39,750 nt of DNA. It comes from an uncultured Clostridia bacterium. GTDB taxonomy: Bacteria; Bacillota; Clostridia; Christensenellales; Borkfalkiaceae. The notes under the pieces were generated by a model that was not told where the DNA came from, did no database searches, and saw only the letters and a list, made by a program, of their open reading frames with translations. A program made the position numbers and the translations under genes. This document shows positions 1 through 8,108 of this stretch, piece by piece. Within the stretch, counting starts at the first letter, position 1, and each line of letters opens with the position of its first letter. The stretch spans positions 1 through 39,750 of the forward strand of contig CALVUC010000013.1 of assembly GCA_944363395.1 (NCBI GenBank). The letters are read 5' to 3'.

Positions 1-91
1 TGGCGCAGAGAAGAGGATTCGAACCTCCGGACGAGTCACCCCCGTCACACGATTTCCAATCGTGCTCCTTAAACCACTCAGACATCTCTGC
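1..91 (-). tRNA. tRNA-Ser (anticodon GGA)
   Basis: Read on the minus strand, this is a complete class II tRNA. The acceptor stem GCAGAGA pairs with TCTCTGC, a G discriminator and an encoded CCA follow at positions 1-4. The anticodon loop TTGGAAA sits between CACGA and TCGTG, giving anticodon GGA, which reads UCC and UCU serine codons. The long variable arm typical of tRNA-Ser and the T-arm GGTTCGAATCC are both visible. The 3' end lies exactly at the left edge of the window, so any tRNA neighbours beyond it cannot be seen. Confidence 0.96.
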
Positions 92-104
92 AAAGACATC
101 AGCT

Positions 105-133
105 ATTTTACAACAAATGCGCGGAAAAAGCAA
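105..133 (-). promoter_or_regulatory. Promoter of tRNA-Ser
   Basis: On the minus strand, TTGCTT (133-128) and TAAAAT (110-105) are separated by exactly 17 bases, matching the sigma-A pattern. The -10 element ends 14 bases before the tRNA 5' end at 91, a suitable distance for a short leader. Seen by eye only. Confidence 0.65.
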
Positions 134-334
134 CTGCTTTTGACGAGATTTCGGCAAAAAGTTGCACGCGTTCCCGTCTTTTTTTGGGGAACAGCCTCGT
201 CGGGCGCCGCGCTCCCCGCCCATGGGCGGCGCTTTCGCGGGAGGCGACGCATGAAAAACGGGAGCGGGAAGGGATACATTTTAGTCTCCGATGAAATATT
301 TTATAAATATGTGAAAATATTTTTCCCGATACTC
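134..334. other. Gene-free spacer between tRNA-Ser and the GH51 lipoprotein gene
   Basis: The stretch from the tRNA 5' end (91) to the GH51 start (398) is about 306 bases. Apart from the two divergent promoters listed separately, I see no gene. The middle is GC-rich, and the part just before the GH51 promoter is AT-rich, which could serve as an UP-element. No operator-like palindrome was recognised. Confidence 0.5.
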
Positions 335-363
335 TTGCCGAAACGCAAAAAGTGTGCTATACT
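335..363 (+). promoter_or_regulatory. Promoter of the GH51 lipoprotein gene
   Basis: TTGCCG (335-340) and TATACT (358-363) are spaced by 17 bases. A TGC immediately before the -10 gives an extended -10 element. A/T-rich DNA lies just upstream. The start codon is at 398, preceded by a G-rich ribosome binding site (387-394). Confidence 0.7.
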
Positions 364-397
364 GTAATAAATTCTATCATGAGAATAGGGGGGTTAT

Positions 398-2833
398 ATG
401 AACAAAAAGCTAACGGCGCTCATTGTCTCGGGTCTGATGGGCACTTCGATGCTGCTCGGCTTTGCTGCCTGCACGCCGCAGGACGATACCGAACCGGAAG
501 TTGCCGATGTGGAGGCGCCCGTCTTTACGGATGCAGACGCGACGCTTTCCATGAGCGGCGCCATCGACACGGAGTCTGCACGCAACCGCATTTCCGCCGA
601 TCTGTTCGGCTTGTTTCTCGAGGACATCAACTATGCGTCCTTTGCGCTCGATGACAATATGCTCATCAACGGGTCTTTTGAGAACAAGCAGAGCGGGCTT
701 TCGGGCGGACAGCTCTACGGCTGGTCGATGGGCAGAGCCGGCACGACGGGCAAGATGGAAGTCGTGACGGAAGGCGGCGTCAACTCGGGGGACGAGAACT
801 TCAAGGAATACAGCGGCAGCTATGTCAACGCGGAACACCTGCAGGCAACGGTGGAGGCGGGTACCTTTATTTCCAACAGCGGCCATACGATCGCGGCGCC
901 CATCACCGTCAAGAGCGGCACCGATTATGTGTTCTCGGCGTTCATCAAAGATTATACGGGCAAGGTCGCGATCGATGTCGTCAAGGGCGGTGACATATAC
1001 GCCTCGGGCGAGATCAATGTGAGCGGCGCGGACTGGGTCAAGTATCAGACGACCATCACCGCGACGGCGGACACCGAGTCCATGGACAAGGAAGTGATGC
1101 TGCGTCTCACGTTCGATACGGCGGGTACCGTCAGTATGGACAACGTCAAGTTTGAGACGACGGACGCGCAGGAGACGACGGGCATCAAGCAGTATCTCTA
1201 CGATGCGATCGAGGACCTGTCTCCCGCATTCTTCCGTTTCCCCGGCGGCTGCATCATCGAAGGTCGCGCGGGCGCGACGGACGAATATTTTGACTGGAAG
1301 AACTCCATCGGCGCCGTTGCGACGGCGGAGGGGGACATCGTTCCCGCCTTCACCTACACGCTCAACGTCGACGGCGAGGTGAGCGAAGTGACCACCTACG
1401 GCGAACAGGCGACGCGCTCCTACAACACCGACATCTGGGCGGGCAACAACTACTATCAGATGGAGTACGGCATCGGCTACTATGAGTACTTCATGCTGTG
1501 CGAGGCGCTGGGCGCCAAGGCGATCCCGATCGTCAACTGCGGTCTGAGCTGTATGGCGCAGGACGGCGGCGGAAAGGCGCTCAAGGGGCGTCACAACAAC
1601 GGCATCGAGGATTTCATGCAGGACGCCTTCGATCTCATCGCATTTGCCAAGGGCGATCCCAACTCTTCCGATTCGAATGAAGCGTACTGGGCGAATGTCC
1701 GTGTCAGCATGGGGCACGAGGAGCCCTTCGACATGGACTATATCGGCATCGGCAACGAGCAGTGGGGCAACTATTACACGCAGTACTATGAAAAGTTCGT
1801 CGTCGCCTTCCGCGAGAAGGCTGCGGAGAACCCGCTCTACGGCAGCGTCGAACTCATTGTCGGCAACTGCACGATGCTCACGCACTGCGAAGATCCCGAA
1901 GGGGTCACGAGCAACGGGACCGAGTCGCACCGCATCGGCGCGGCGCAGGCGGCTGCACAGCAGTTCCTGCGCAACGATAAGGTCTGTCCGCCCGATATGA
2001 CCACATATGCGGAGTACGGCGTCGTCGATCAGCACTATTACGTCAACTATACCGACCTGTTCTACAACTACGATATGTATGACAACTATGCCCGTCCCGA
2101 CACCAACCCCAACCTGTATTACAAGGTCTTTGTCGGCGAGTATGCGGCGAACACCGATATCGTACATTCGTACGGCGGCGAGAACGTCGTGCAGGATGTC
2201 ACGCGTTTCGGCAAAAAAGAGGCATATTCGAGCACCTGGATCAACGCGCTCTCCGAAGCGGCGATGATGACGGGTTACGAGCGCAACGGCGATATCGTCG
2301 TATTGGCGGCTTACGCGCCCATGTTCGGTACCTATCAGGCGAGCAACCGTCAGTGGGCGGTCGACATGATGTACTACACGACGGACGATCTCGTCTGCAC
2401 GCCCAGCTACTACGTCCAGCAGATCTTCATGCGCAACAGCGGAGACTACAAGGTCGCTTCCGATCTCAGCTTTGCCTCCGGCTCCATGCCCACGATCACC
2501 TTTGACGGAACGGGCAGCGCGACGCGCACGGTCAACAGCATCTATTACGTCACGAGCCGCGACGCCGAGACGGGCGATATCATCGTCAAGGTCGTCAACG
2601 CGGGCGAGACGCCCGTTCGGATGAACGTCTCTCTTGCCGACATCGAAGGCGTCGATCTCACGGGGATCGCCGAAGTGTTCAGCGTGGTCGGCTCCGGCTA
2701 CAAGGACGTCAACGATCTCGAATTCCAGACCGTCGGTCCCGAGGACAGCTACAAGATCGGCTTCACGGACGGCGCGTTCGGCTACGAGTTCGCTCCGCTC
2801 AGCGTCACCGCGATCCGCGTCAGAGCGAAGTAA
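398..2833 (+). CDS. Secreted GH51 alpha-L-arabinofuranosidase lipoprotein
   Basis: This 811-residue protein would release terminal L-arabinofuranose from arabinan or arabinoxylan outside the cell. It starts with a lipoprotein signal peptide, with the probable lipidated cysteine at residue 25; Phe at -3 of the lipobox is atypical. The first GH51 strand (about 63-95, FGLFLEDINYA) is followed by a carbohydrate-binding-like beta domain (about 97-255). The catalytic barrel begins near 275 with FFRFPGG. The acid/base is probably E454 in GIGNEQWG and the nucleophile E581 in FVGEYAANT. A C-terminal beta domain ends near 811. This order, with the CBM inserted between the first strand and the barrel, is known in plant-type GH51 enzymes. 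It has its own promoter and terminator, so it is probably monocistronic. It lies apart from the arabinose island but would feed it. The family call is firm; substrate is inferred. Confidence 0.9.
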   Translation: MNKKLTALIVSGLMGTSMLLGFAACTPQDDTEPEVADVEAPVFTDADATLSMSGAIDTESARNRISADLFGLFLEDINYASFALDDNMLINGSFENKQSGLSGGQLYGWSMGRAGTTGKMEVVTEGGVNSGDENFKEYSGSYVNAEHLQATVEAGTFISNSGHTIAAPITVKSGTDYVFSAFIKDYTGKVAIDVVKGGDIYASGEINVSGADWVKYQTTITATADTESMDKEVMLRLTFDTAGTVSMDNVKFETTDAQETTGIKQYLYDAIEDLSPAFFRFPGGCIIEGRAGATDEYFDWKNSIGAVATAEGDIVPAFTYTLNVDGEVSEVTTYGEQATRSYNTDIWAGNNYYQMEYGIGYYEYFMLCEALGAKAIPIVNCGLSCMAQDGGGKALKGRHNNGIEDFMQDAFDLIAFAKGDPNSSDSNEAYWANVRVSMGHEEPFDMDYIGIGNEQWGNYYTQYYEKFVVAFREKAAENPLYGSVELIVGNCTMLTHCEDPEGVTSNGTESHRIGAAQAAAQQFLRNDKVCPPDMTTYAEYGVVDQHYYVNYTDLFYNYDMYDNYARPDTNPNLYYKVFVGEYAANTDIVHSYGGENVVQDVTRFGKKEAYSSTWINALSEAAMMTGYERNGDIVVLAAYAPMFGTYQASNRQWAVDMMYYTTDDLVCTPSYYVQQIFMRNSGDYKVASDLSFASGSMPTITFDGTGSATRTVNSIYYVTSRDAETGDIIVKVVNAGETPVRMNVSLADIEGVDLTGIAEVFSVVGSGYKDVNDLEFQTVGPEDSYKIGFTDGAFGYEFAPLSVTAIRVRAK

Positions 2834-2844
2834 GTTCCGCTTAA

Positions 2845-2877
2845 AAAAGCTCCGCACCGCAGCGTGCGGGGCTTTTT
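2845..2877 (+). terminator. Rho-independent terminator after the GH51 lipoprotein gene
   Basis: A 12-13 bp stem (2845-2857 with 2864-2876, one G-T wobble) closes a six-base loop and runs into five T residues. It starts 11 bases after the stop codon and separates this gene from prs. Confidence 0.88.
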
Positions 2878-2924
2878 CCTTGCAAAATTTTTTTGCGAAG
2901 GGACGCGGAACGGGCATGGAACGA

Positions 2925-2953
2925 TTGACGGCGGCGGGGGAATGGTGTATAAT
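2925..2953 (+). promoter_or_regulatory. Promoter of the prs-pth-mfd operon
   Basis: TTGACG (2925-2930) and a perfect TATAAT (2948-2953) are spaced by 17 bases, a near-consensus sigma-A promoter. Transcription would begin near 2960 and produce a leader of about 100 bases before prs. Confidence 0.85.
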
Positions 2954-2978
2954 ACTGACTGAGTGCATTGATGAGAGG

Positions 2979-3030
2979 GGGATCGCAGCAAGGCTGCAAG
3001 CGTGCGTCAAAGTACGAAAATGCGGATCCC
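2979..3030 (+). promoter_or_regulatory. Possible structured leader RNA upstream of prs
   Basis: The leader can fold with an outer helix GGGATC/GATCCC (2979-2984 with 3025-3030). Inside it are a hairpin GCAGC-AAG-GCTGC (2985-2997) and a weaker helix around 3000-3023. This looks like a small three-way junction. I do not recognise it as a known riboswitch class, and no terminator or masked Shine-Dalgarno is obvious. Confidence 0.25.
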
Positions 3031-3057
3031 GCATAAGATAAAAGCTGAGGAGAAGGC

Positions 3058-4005
3058 ATGATCACACACGGTAACGAAATCAAGCTTTTTGCAGGCAACT
3101 CCAACAGACCTCTCGCGGAGGCGATCGCGTCCCGTCTCAACACGACGCTGGGCGCCATCGAAGTGAGCAAGTTCTCGGACGGGGAGACGAGCGTCCATCT
3201 CGGCGAGACCGTCCGCGGGCGCGATCTCTTCATCATCCAGTCGACCTCGTCGCCCGTCAACGACAATCTGATGGAACTGCTCATCATGATCGACGCGGCA
3301 AAGCGCGCTTCGGCAGGGCGCATCACCGCCGTCATGCCCTATTTCGGGTATGCGCGTCAGGACAGAAAGGCGCGTTCGCGCGATCCCATCACGGCAAAGC
3401 TCGTTGCGGATCTTCTGACGAGCGCGGGCGCGGACCGCATCCTCACGATGGACCTGCACGCGGCGCAGATCCAGGGGTTCTTCAATATCCCCGTCGATAA
3501 CCTTCTGGGCGGTCCCACGCTCTACAATTATTTTGCGGAACGCATGGACGAAGATTTTATTGTCGTTTCGCCCGACGTCGGCAGCGTCAACCGCGCGCGT
3601 AAGGTCGCGGAACGCCTCGGCTGCCCGATGGCGATCATCGATAAGCGCCGTCCCCGCGCCAACGTGATGGAGGTCATGAACATCATCGGCAGCGTCACGG
3701 GCAAGAAGTGCCTGCTGGTCGACGACATGATCGATACGGGCGGCACCATCGTGCAGGGCGCGCAGGCGCTCGTCGATGCGGGCGCGACCAACATCTACGC
3801 CTGCTGCACGCACGCGGTGCTCTCCGGACCTGCGATCGAGCGCATCAAAAATTCGCCCATCGAAGAGCTCGTCATGCTCGACACCATCCATCTTCCCGAG
3901 GAGAAGATGCTTCCCAAGATGAAGATCCTCTCCGTGGCGGACATCTTCGCCGCCGCGATCGAGAACGTCTATCTCGACAAACCGATGAGCAAGATCTACG
4001 ACTGA
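3058..4005 (+). CDS. prs: Ribose-phosphate pyrophosphokinase
   Basis: The cytosolic enzyme makes PRPP from ribose 5-phosphate and ATP, feeding purine, pyrimidine, histidine, tryptophan and NAD synthesis. At 315 residues it has the usual class I length. Family landmarks are the loop FGYARQDRK (96-104), MDLHAAQ (131-137), and the PRPP-binding signature [10 protein letters not shown] (221-230). The start is supported by GGAGAAGG a few bases upstream. It opens a run with pth and mfd, an order well known from Bacillus and relatives. In this window PRPP is also relevant to NadD-dependent NAD synthesis further downstream. Confidence 0.97.
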   Translation: MITHGNEIKLFAGNSNRPLAEAIASRLNTTLGAIEVSKFSDGETSVHLGETVRGRDLFIIQSTSSPVNDNLMELLIMIDAAKRASAGRITAVMPYFGYARQDRKARSRDPITAKLVADLLTSAGADRILTMDLHAAQIQGFFNIPVDNLLGGPTLYNYFAERMDEDFIVVSPDVGSVNRARKVAERLGCPMAIIDKRRPRANVMEVMNIIGSVTGKKCLLVDDMIDTGGTIVQGAQALVDAGATNIYACCTHAVLSGPAIERIKNSPIEELVMLDTIHLPEEKMLPKMKILSVADIFAAAIENVYLDKPMSKIYD

Positions 4006-4050
4006 ATGACCGCCGCGCCCTGCGCGGCGTCGTCTTTGTAACGGAGGACT

Positions 4051-4614
4051 ATGTATCTCATTGTCGGACTCGGCAATCCCGAGGAAAAATACGCAAAGAC
4101 CTTTCACAACATGGGGTTTCTCGCCGCCGCGGATGCGGCGGAACTTCTTAACGCCAAATTCCGCAAAAAGGAATGCGAGGCGAGCATCGCCGAGGCGTAC
4201 GTCGGCGGCGAAAAAGTCGTCATCGCCCGCCCGCTCACCTATATGAACGCTTCGGGGAGGGCGGTCAGGCAGCTCATGGCGCGCTATAAAATTTCTCCCG
4301 CCGAGCTCGTCGTCATCTACGACGACTACGACCTTCCCAAAGGTCACGTCCGCATCCGTCCTTCGGGCAGCGCGGGAACGCACAACGGGATGCGCTCGGT
4401 CATCGCGGAGACGGGGCTTTCGGAGTTTGCGCGCATCCGCATCGGCATCCGCGACCCCGAAGTGGACATCCCCATCATCAATTATGTCCTGAGCGACGTC
4501 AGGAAGGAGGACCGCGAACTTTTCTGCACGGCTTGCAGGAAGGCGGCGGAGGCAGCCGTATCGCTGGCGCGCGGAGAGCGCATCGACCTCGTGATGGGAA
4601 GATACAACGGTTGA
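4051..4614 (+). CDS. pth: Peptidyl-tRNA hydrolase
   Basis: This enzyme recycles peptidyl-tRNAs that fall off stalled ribosomes by hydrolysing the ester bond. The 187-residue length is normal. Conserved positions are visible: N9 in GLGNP, the catalytic H19 in FHNMG, N66 in LTYMNASG, the acidic residues in YDDYDLP (90-95), and N112 in THNGMRS. The start has a GGAGG Shine-Dalgarno. It is 45 bases downstream of prs, with a GC-rich hairpin (CGCCGCGC/GCGCGGCG) in the gap that lacks a T-run and so is probably not a strong terminator. One base separates its stop from mfd, indicating co-transcription. Confidence 0.96.
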   Translation: MYLIVGLGNPEEKYAKTFHNMGFLAAADAAELLNAKFRKKECEASIAEAYVGGEKVVIARPLTYMNASGRAVRQLMARYKISPAELVVIYDDYDLPKGHVRIRPSGSAGTHNGMRSVIAETGLSEFARIRIGIRDPEVDIPIINYVLSDVRKEDRELFCTACRKAAEAAVSLARGERIDLVMGRYNG

Positions 4615-4615
4615 T

Positions 4616-7600
4616 ATGAAGGGATTTTTTTCCTTTGACGTCCTGAACGGCGACTATCCGCTGCTGGGCGCTGCCGTCCGGAACGGCGTGCCTACGGCGG
4701 TGTTCGGCGTCTCGGACGCGCAAAAACGTCTGATCGCCTCAATGTTTGCGGGGCGCATCGTCTATCTTACGGCGGACGCACTCACCGCGCAGCGCGCGGC
4801 GGAGGATATCCGCGCGCTCTCGGGAAAGAGCGTCGCCCTGCTCGCCGCCAAGGACGAAGTGCTCACATACCGCAGGGCGGGCAGCCGCGAGGCGCTCTAC
4901 AGACGGCTCACCGCGCTATACGAATGGCAGGCGGGGGCGGACGTGCTCGTCGCCGACATCGAAGCCGCGGCGCAGCTCGTGCCGCGCCGCCTGCCCGTTT
5001 TCCTTTTGCAGACGGGGCAGGAGTGCGAGATGCGTGCCCTCGTGGACGGCCTCGTGCGGGCGGGATATTCGCGCGAGTATTCGCCCGAGAGCCGCGGGAC
5101 CTTCGCCGTGCGCGGCGACGTCCTCGATATCTTTCCCGTCAACGCCGAGCACCCCGTACGCATCGACTTTTTCGGCGACGAAGTGGAGAGCATCAAGCCC
5201 TACGACGAAGTGACGGGAGACCGCTTTGACAAGGCGGCGTCCGTCGCCATTGCCGCGGCAACGGACGCCGTCGTCGAAGAGGGGGAATGGGAGGAAGTCC
5301 TCGCCCGCCTGCACGCCGAATGCAAGAGGGCGGAGAACGCCGCCGCGTATGCGAGGATGGAGCAGATCGTCTCCGATCTCGAAGCAAACGGCGCAAACGA
5401 CTTTGTCCTGCCGCTTCTCAGAAATTCCTGCGATCTCTTCTCGCTCCTGCCCGAAGGGACGCTGCTCGTCTTTGACGAGTGCAAACTCATCCGCGACAAG
5501 CTCGTCGGGATGTATAAGGAGCATTTCGAGCGCATCGGGGAACTCAAAAAGGGGGGCGAGGTCATGTCCTTCTCGCAGGAGCAGTACGCCCCCGCCGCGC
5601 GCATGGAGCGCTTCACCGATTTTCGTACCGTTGCCCTGCAGGCGTTCGCGGGGAACACGCACTTCTTCGAGCCGCTGAAGATCTTCAACTTCACCTCCTC
5701 GCCCGCGCGCAGGTATCTCGGCTCGCTTCCCGATCTGCTTGCCGATATCCGCGTCTGGCGCAGGACGGGGTACCGCGTCATGCTCTGGTGCGGGACGGCG
5801 GAGCGTTCCGCCAAGATGCGGGAGGCGCTCGACGAAGAGGGAATCTCTTATGAGACGCTCCCCGCGCGGCTTTCGGAGTTTCAGACGGTCGCCGTGCTCG
5901 AAGAGACGCTGGAAAAGGGCTTCTTGCTGCATGAAAACAAGCTCGCCGTCATCGGAACGGGCGACCTCTTCCCCAAAGCGCCGTCGGCGCGCAGGATCAG
6001 GCGCAAGCGCGGCGACCTCTTCTTTGCGCCCGAGATCGGCGACTATGCCGTACACGAGACGTACGGCGTCGGCAGGGTCACGGGCGTGGAGCGCATCGAG
6101 ACGTCGGACGGCATCAAGGAGTACGTCTCGCTCGTCTATAAGGACGGCGATATGCTGCACGTCCCCGTCGAACAGATGGACGTGCTCTCCAAATACATGG
6201 GCGGGGACAGCCCGTCGCTCTCCAAGATCGGAGGCGGCGAGTTCGAGCGCGTCAAGGCGCGCGTCCGCGCCTCCTTAAAAAAGCTCGCCATCGACTTAAA
6301 GGCGCTCTATGCGGCGCGGCAGGAGCAAGCGGGCTACGTCTTTCCCGACTGTTTTGAGGAAATGGACGAATTTATCGCCGCCTTTCCCTATGAAGACACG
6401 CCCGATCAGGCGTCCTCCACCCAAGAGATCCTGCAGGATATGCGTTCGGCGAAGGTAATGGATCGCCTCCTGTGCGGGGACGTGGGCTTCGGCAAGACGG
6501 AGGTCGCGCTGCGTGCGGCGTACCTGTGCGTGCTCGCGGGCAGGCAGGCGGCGCTCATGTGTCCGAGTACCGTACTGAGCGAGCAGCACTTCAAGACGGC
6601 TTCGGCGCGCATGGAGCCCTTCGGCGTGCGCGTCGCCTGTCTCAACCGCTTCCGCTCGGACAAGGAGACGGCGCGTATCCTCGCCGATCTCAGGGAGGGC
6701 AGGGTGGACCTTGTCGTCGGCACCCACCGTTTGCTCTCGCAGGACGTCAAATTCCGCGATCTCGGGCTGCTCATCCTCGATGAGGAACAGCGCTTCGGCG
6801 TCGAGCACAAGGAGAAGATCAAGACGTATAAGAGGGATGTCGACTGTCTGACCATGACGGCGACGCCCATCCCGAGGACGCTGCATCTTTCGCTCTCGGG
6901 CATCCGCGACATCTCCACCATCCAGACGCCGCCGCACGCCCGCCTTCCCGTGCAGACGTACGTCGCCGAGGAGACGGAGACGCTCATCCGCGACGCCGTC
7001 GTCCGCGAGATCGCGCGCGGCGGGCAGGTGTTTCTGCTCTATAACCGCGTGGAGACCATCGGAACGTATGCCGCGCGGCTCGCGCAGTTTATTCCCGAGG
7101 CGCGCATCTGTACGGCGCACGGCAGGATGGACAAGGCGACGCTGGAAAAAAACGTGTTCGGGTTCTACCGCGGCGAATACGACGTGCTCGTCACGACGAC
7201 CATCATCGAAAACGGCATCGACCTGCCCAATGCCAATACGCTCATCGTCATCGACGCCGACCGCCTCGGCATCTCGCAGCTCTATCAGCTGCGCGGCAGG
7301 GTGGGGCGCGGGACGCGGCTTGCGCACGCCTACCTCACCTATAAGCCCGACCGCATCCTTACGGAGACGGCGGCGGAGAGGCTCAAAGCCGTCATGCAGT
7401 TTACCGAGCTCGGATCGGGGTTCAAAGTCGCCATGCGCGATCTGGAGATCCGCGGCGCGGGCAACGTCCTGGGCGCCGAGCAGCACGGACACATGGACAA
7501 AGTGGGCTACGAACTGTACGCGAAGATCCTTAAAGAGGAGATCACGGGCGAACGGCAGGACACGATCGACCTCGATATCAAGGCGACGGCGTTCATCTCG

Positions 7601-8005
7601 GAAAAGTACGTCGAATCGCAGGCGGGGCGCATGGACTGCTATAAACAGATCGCGGACATCCGCTCACTTGCGGACTACCGCCGCGTCTGCCGCTCGATGG
7701 AGGACACCTACGGCGCGCTCCCGCCCGAGACGCTCAACCTGCTCGTCATCGCGCTCATGAAGAGCTACGCCGCCTTTCTGGGCGTCAAAAAGATCTCGGT
7801 CGGCAGAAAGGGGGGCGCGGTGGAATTTTCCGCCCTTCAGGCGCTCTCGTCGGAGGGCATCGCCGCCGCGATGCAGAAGTATGCGGACAGCGTCGGACTC
7901 GATATGACCTCGGCGCCCGTCATCACCTTCCGCCCGCAGGCGGACAGCCAGAAAACGATGGTCCTCATGACAAATTTTTTAAAGTTTGCGCGAACTTTTA
8001 CATGA
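4616..8005 (+). CDS. mfd: Transcription-repair coupling factor
   Basis: Mfd is a DNA translocase that pushes stalled RNA polymerase off damaged template and recruits UvrA. The 1129-residue length matches the family. Order of parts: UvrB-like N-terminal region (about 1-330), RNA polymerase interaction domain (about 460-540, including DYAVHETYGVGRV), then the RecG-like helicase with Walker A GDVGFGKTEVA (near 622) and DEEQRFG (near 721). The translocation segment includes QLYQLRGRVGRG, and the C-terminal domain follows. It begins one base after the pth stop and has no strong Shine-Dalgarno of its own, which suggests translational coupling. Confidence 0.97.
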   Translation: MKGFFSFDVLNGDYPLLGAAVRNGVPTAVFGVSDAQKRLIASMFAGRIVYLTADALTAQRAAEDIRALSGKSVALLAAKDEVLTYRRAGSREALYRRLTALYEWQAGADVLVADIEAAAQLVPRRLPVFLLQTGQECEMRALVDGLVRAGYSREYSPESRGTFAVRGDVLDIFPVNAEHPVRIDFFGDEVESIKPYDEVTGDRFDKAASVAIAAATDAVVEEGEWEEVLARLHAECKRAENAAAYARMEQIVSDLEANGANDFVLPLLRNSCDLFSLLPEGTLLVFDECKLIRDKLVGMYKEHFERIGELKKGGEVMSFSQEQYAPAARMERFTDFRTVALQAFAGNTHFFEPLKIFNFTSSPARRYLGSLPDLLADIRVWRRTGYRVMLWCGTAERSAKMREALDEEGISYETLPARLSEFQTVAVLEETLEKGFLLHENKLAVIGTGDLFPKAPSARRIRRKRGDLFFAPEIGDYAVHETYGVGRVTGVERIETSDGIKEYVSLVYKDGDMLHVPVEQMDVLSKYMGGDSPSLSKIGGGEFERVKARVRASLKKLAIDLKALYAARQEQAGYVFPDCFEEMDEFIAAFPYEDTPDQASSTQEILQDMRSAKVMDRLLCGDVGFGKTEVALRAAYLCVLAGRQAALMCPSTVLSEQHFKTASARMEPFGVRVACLNRFRSDKETARILADLREGRVDLVVGTHRLLSQDVKFRDLGLLILDEEQRFGVEHKEKIKTYKRDVDCLTMTATPIPRTLHLSLSGIRDISTIQTPPHARLPVQTYVAEETETLIRDAVVREIARGGQVFLLYNRVETIGTYAARLAQFIPEARICTAHGRMDKATLEKNVFGFYRGEYDVLVTTTIIENGIDLPNANTLIVIDADRLGISQLYQLRGRVGRGTRLAHAYLTYKPDRILTETAAERLKAVMQFTELGSGFKVAMRDLEIRGAGNVLGAEQHGHMDKVGYELYAKILKEEITGERQDTIDLDIKATAFISEKYVESQAGRMDCYKQIADIRSLADYRRVCRSMEDTYGALPPETLNLLVIALMKSYAAFLGVKKISVGRKGGAVEFSALQALSSEGIAAAMQKYADSVGLDMTSAPVITFRPQADSQKTMVLMTNFLKFARTFT

Positions 8006-8022
8006 TTTTCATTGCGAAATCA

Positions 8023-8051
8023 TTGCGAAATTCCCGTAAATAGAGTATAAT
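8023..8051 (+). promoter_or_regulatory. Promoter of the foldase-like lipoprotein gene
   Basis: TTGCGA (8023-8028) and TATAAT (8046-8051) have a 17-base spacer. The element lies just after the mfd stop and gives the following gene, and probably uppP, its own transcription start. A second ATTGCGAAA copy lies immediately upstream (8011-8019). Confidence 0.8.
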
Positions 8052-8108
8052 AGACAAGAATTGCGCGGTGCGGAAGCGCGCCGCGTCACGATCGTTTCGG
8101 AGTACAGA

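Noticed and set aside
1-91. Attachment site or island boundary at tRNA-Ser
   Set aside because: No integrase gene or repeat of the tRNA 3' end was seen in the window, and the 3' end faces out of it.
2961-3030. Known riboswitch in the prs leader, such as a PRPP or ppGpp class
   Set aside because: The conserved bases of those classes are not seen; only the generic fold is reported.
410-3034. Very long open frame on the minus strand opposite the GH51 lipoprotein gene
   Set aside because: It is the antisense shadow of a GC-rich coding gene; its translation is rich in Arg, Val and Asp with no domain, and the plus strand has clear GH51 motifs, a promoter and a terminator.
4010-4050. Terminator between prs and pth
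   Set aside because: The hairpin is GC-rich but is followed by GTCTTTG, not a proper T-run, and the gap is short within a conserved gene order.
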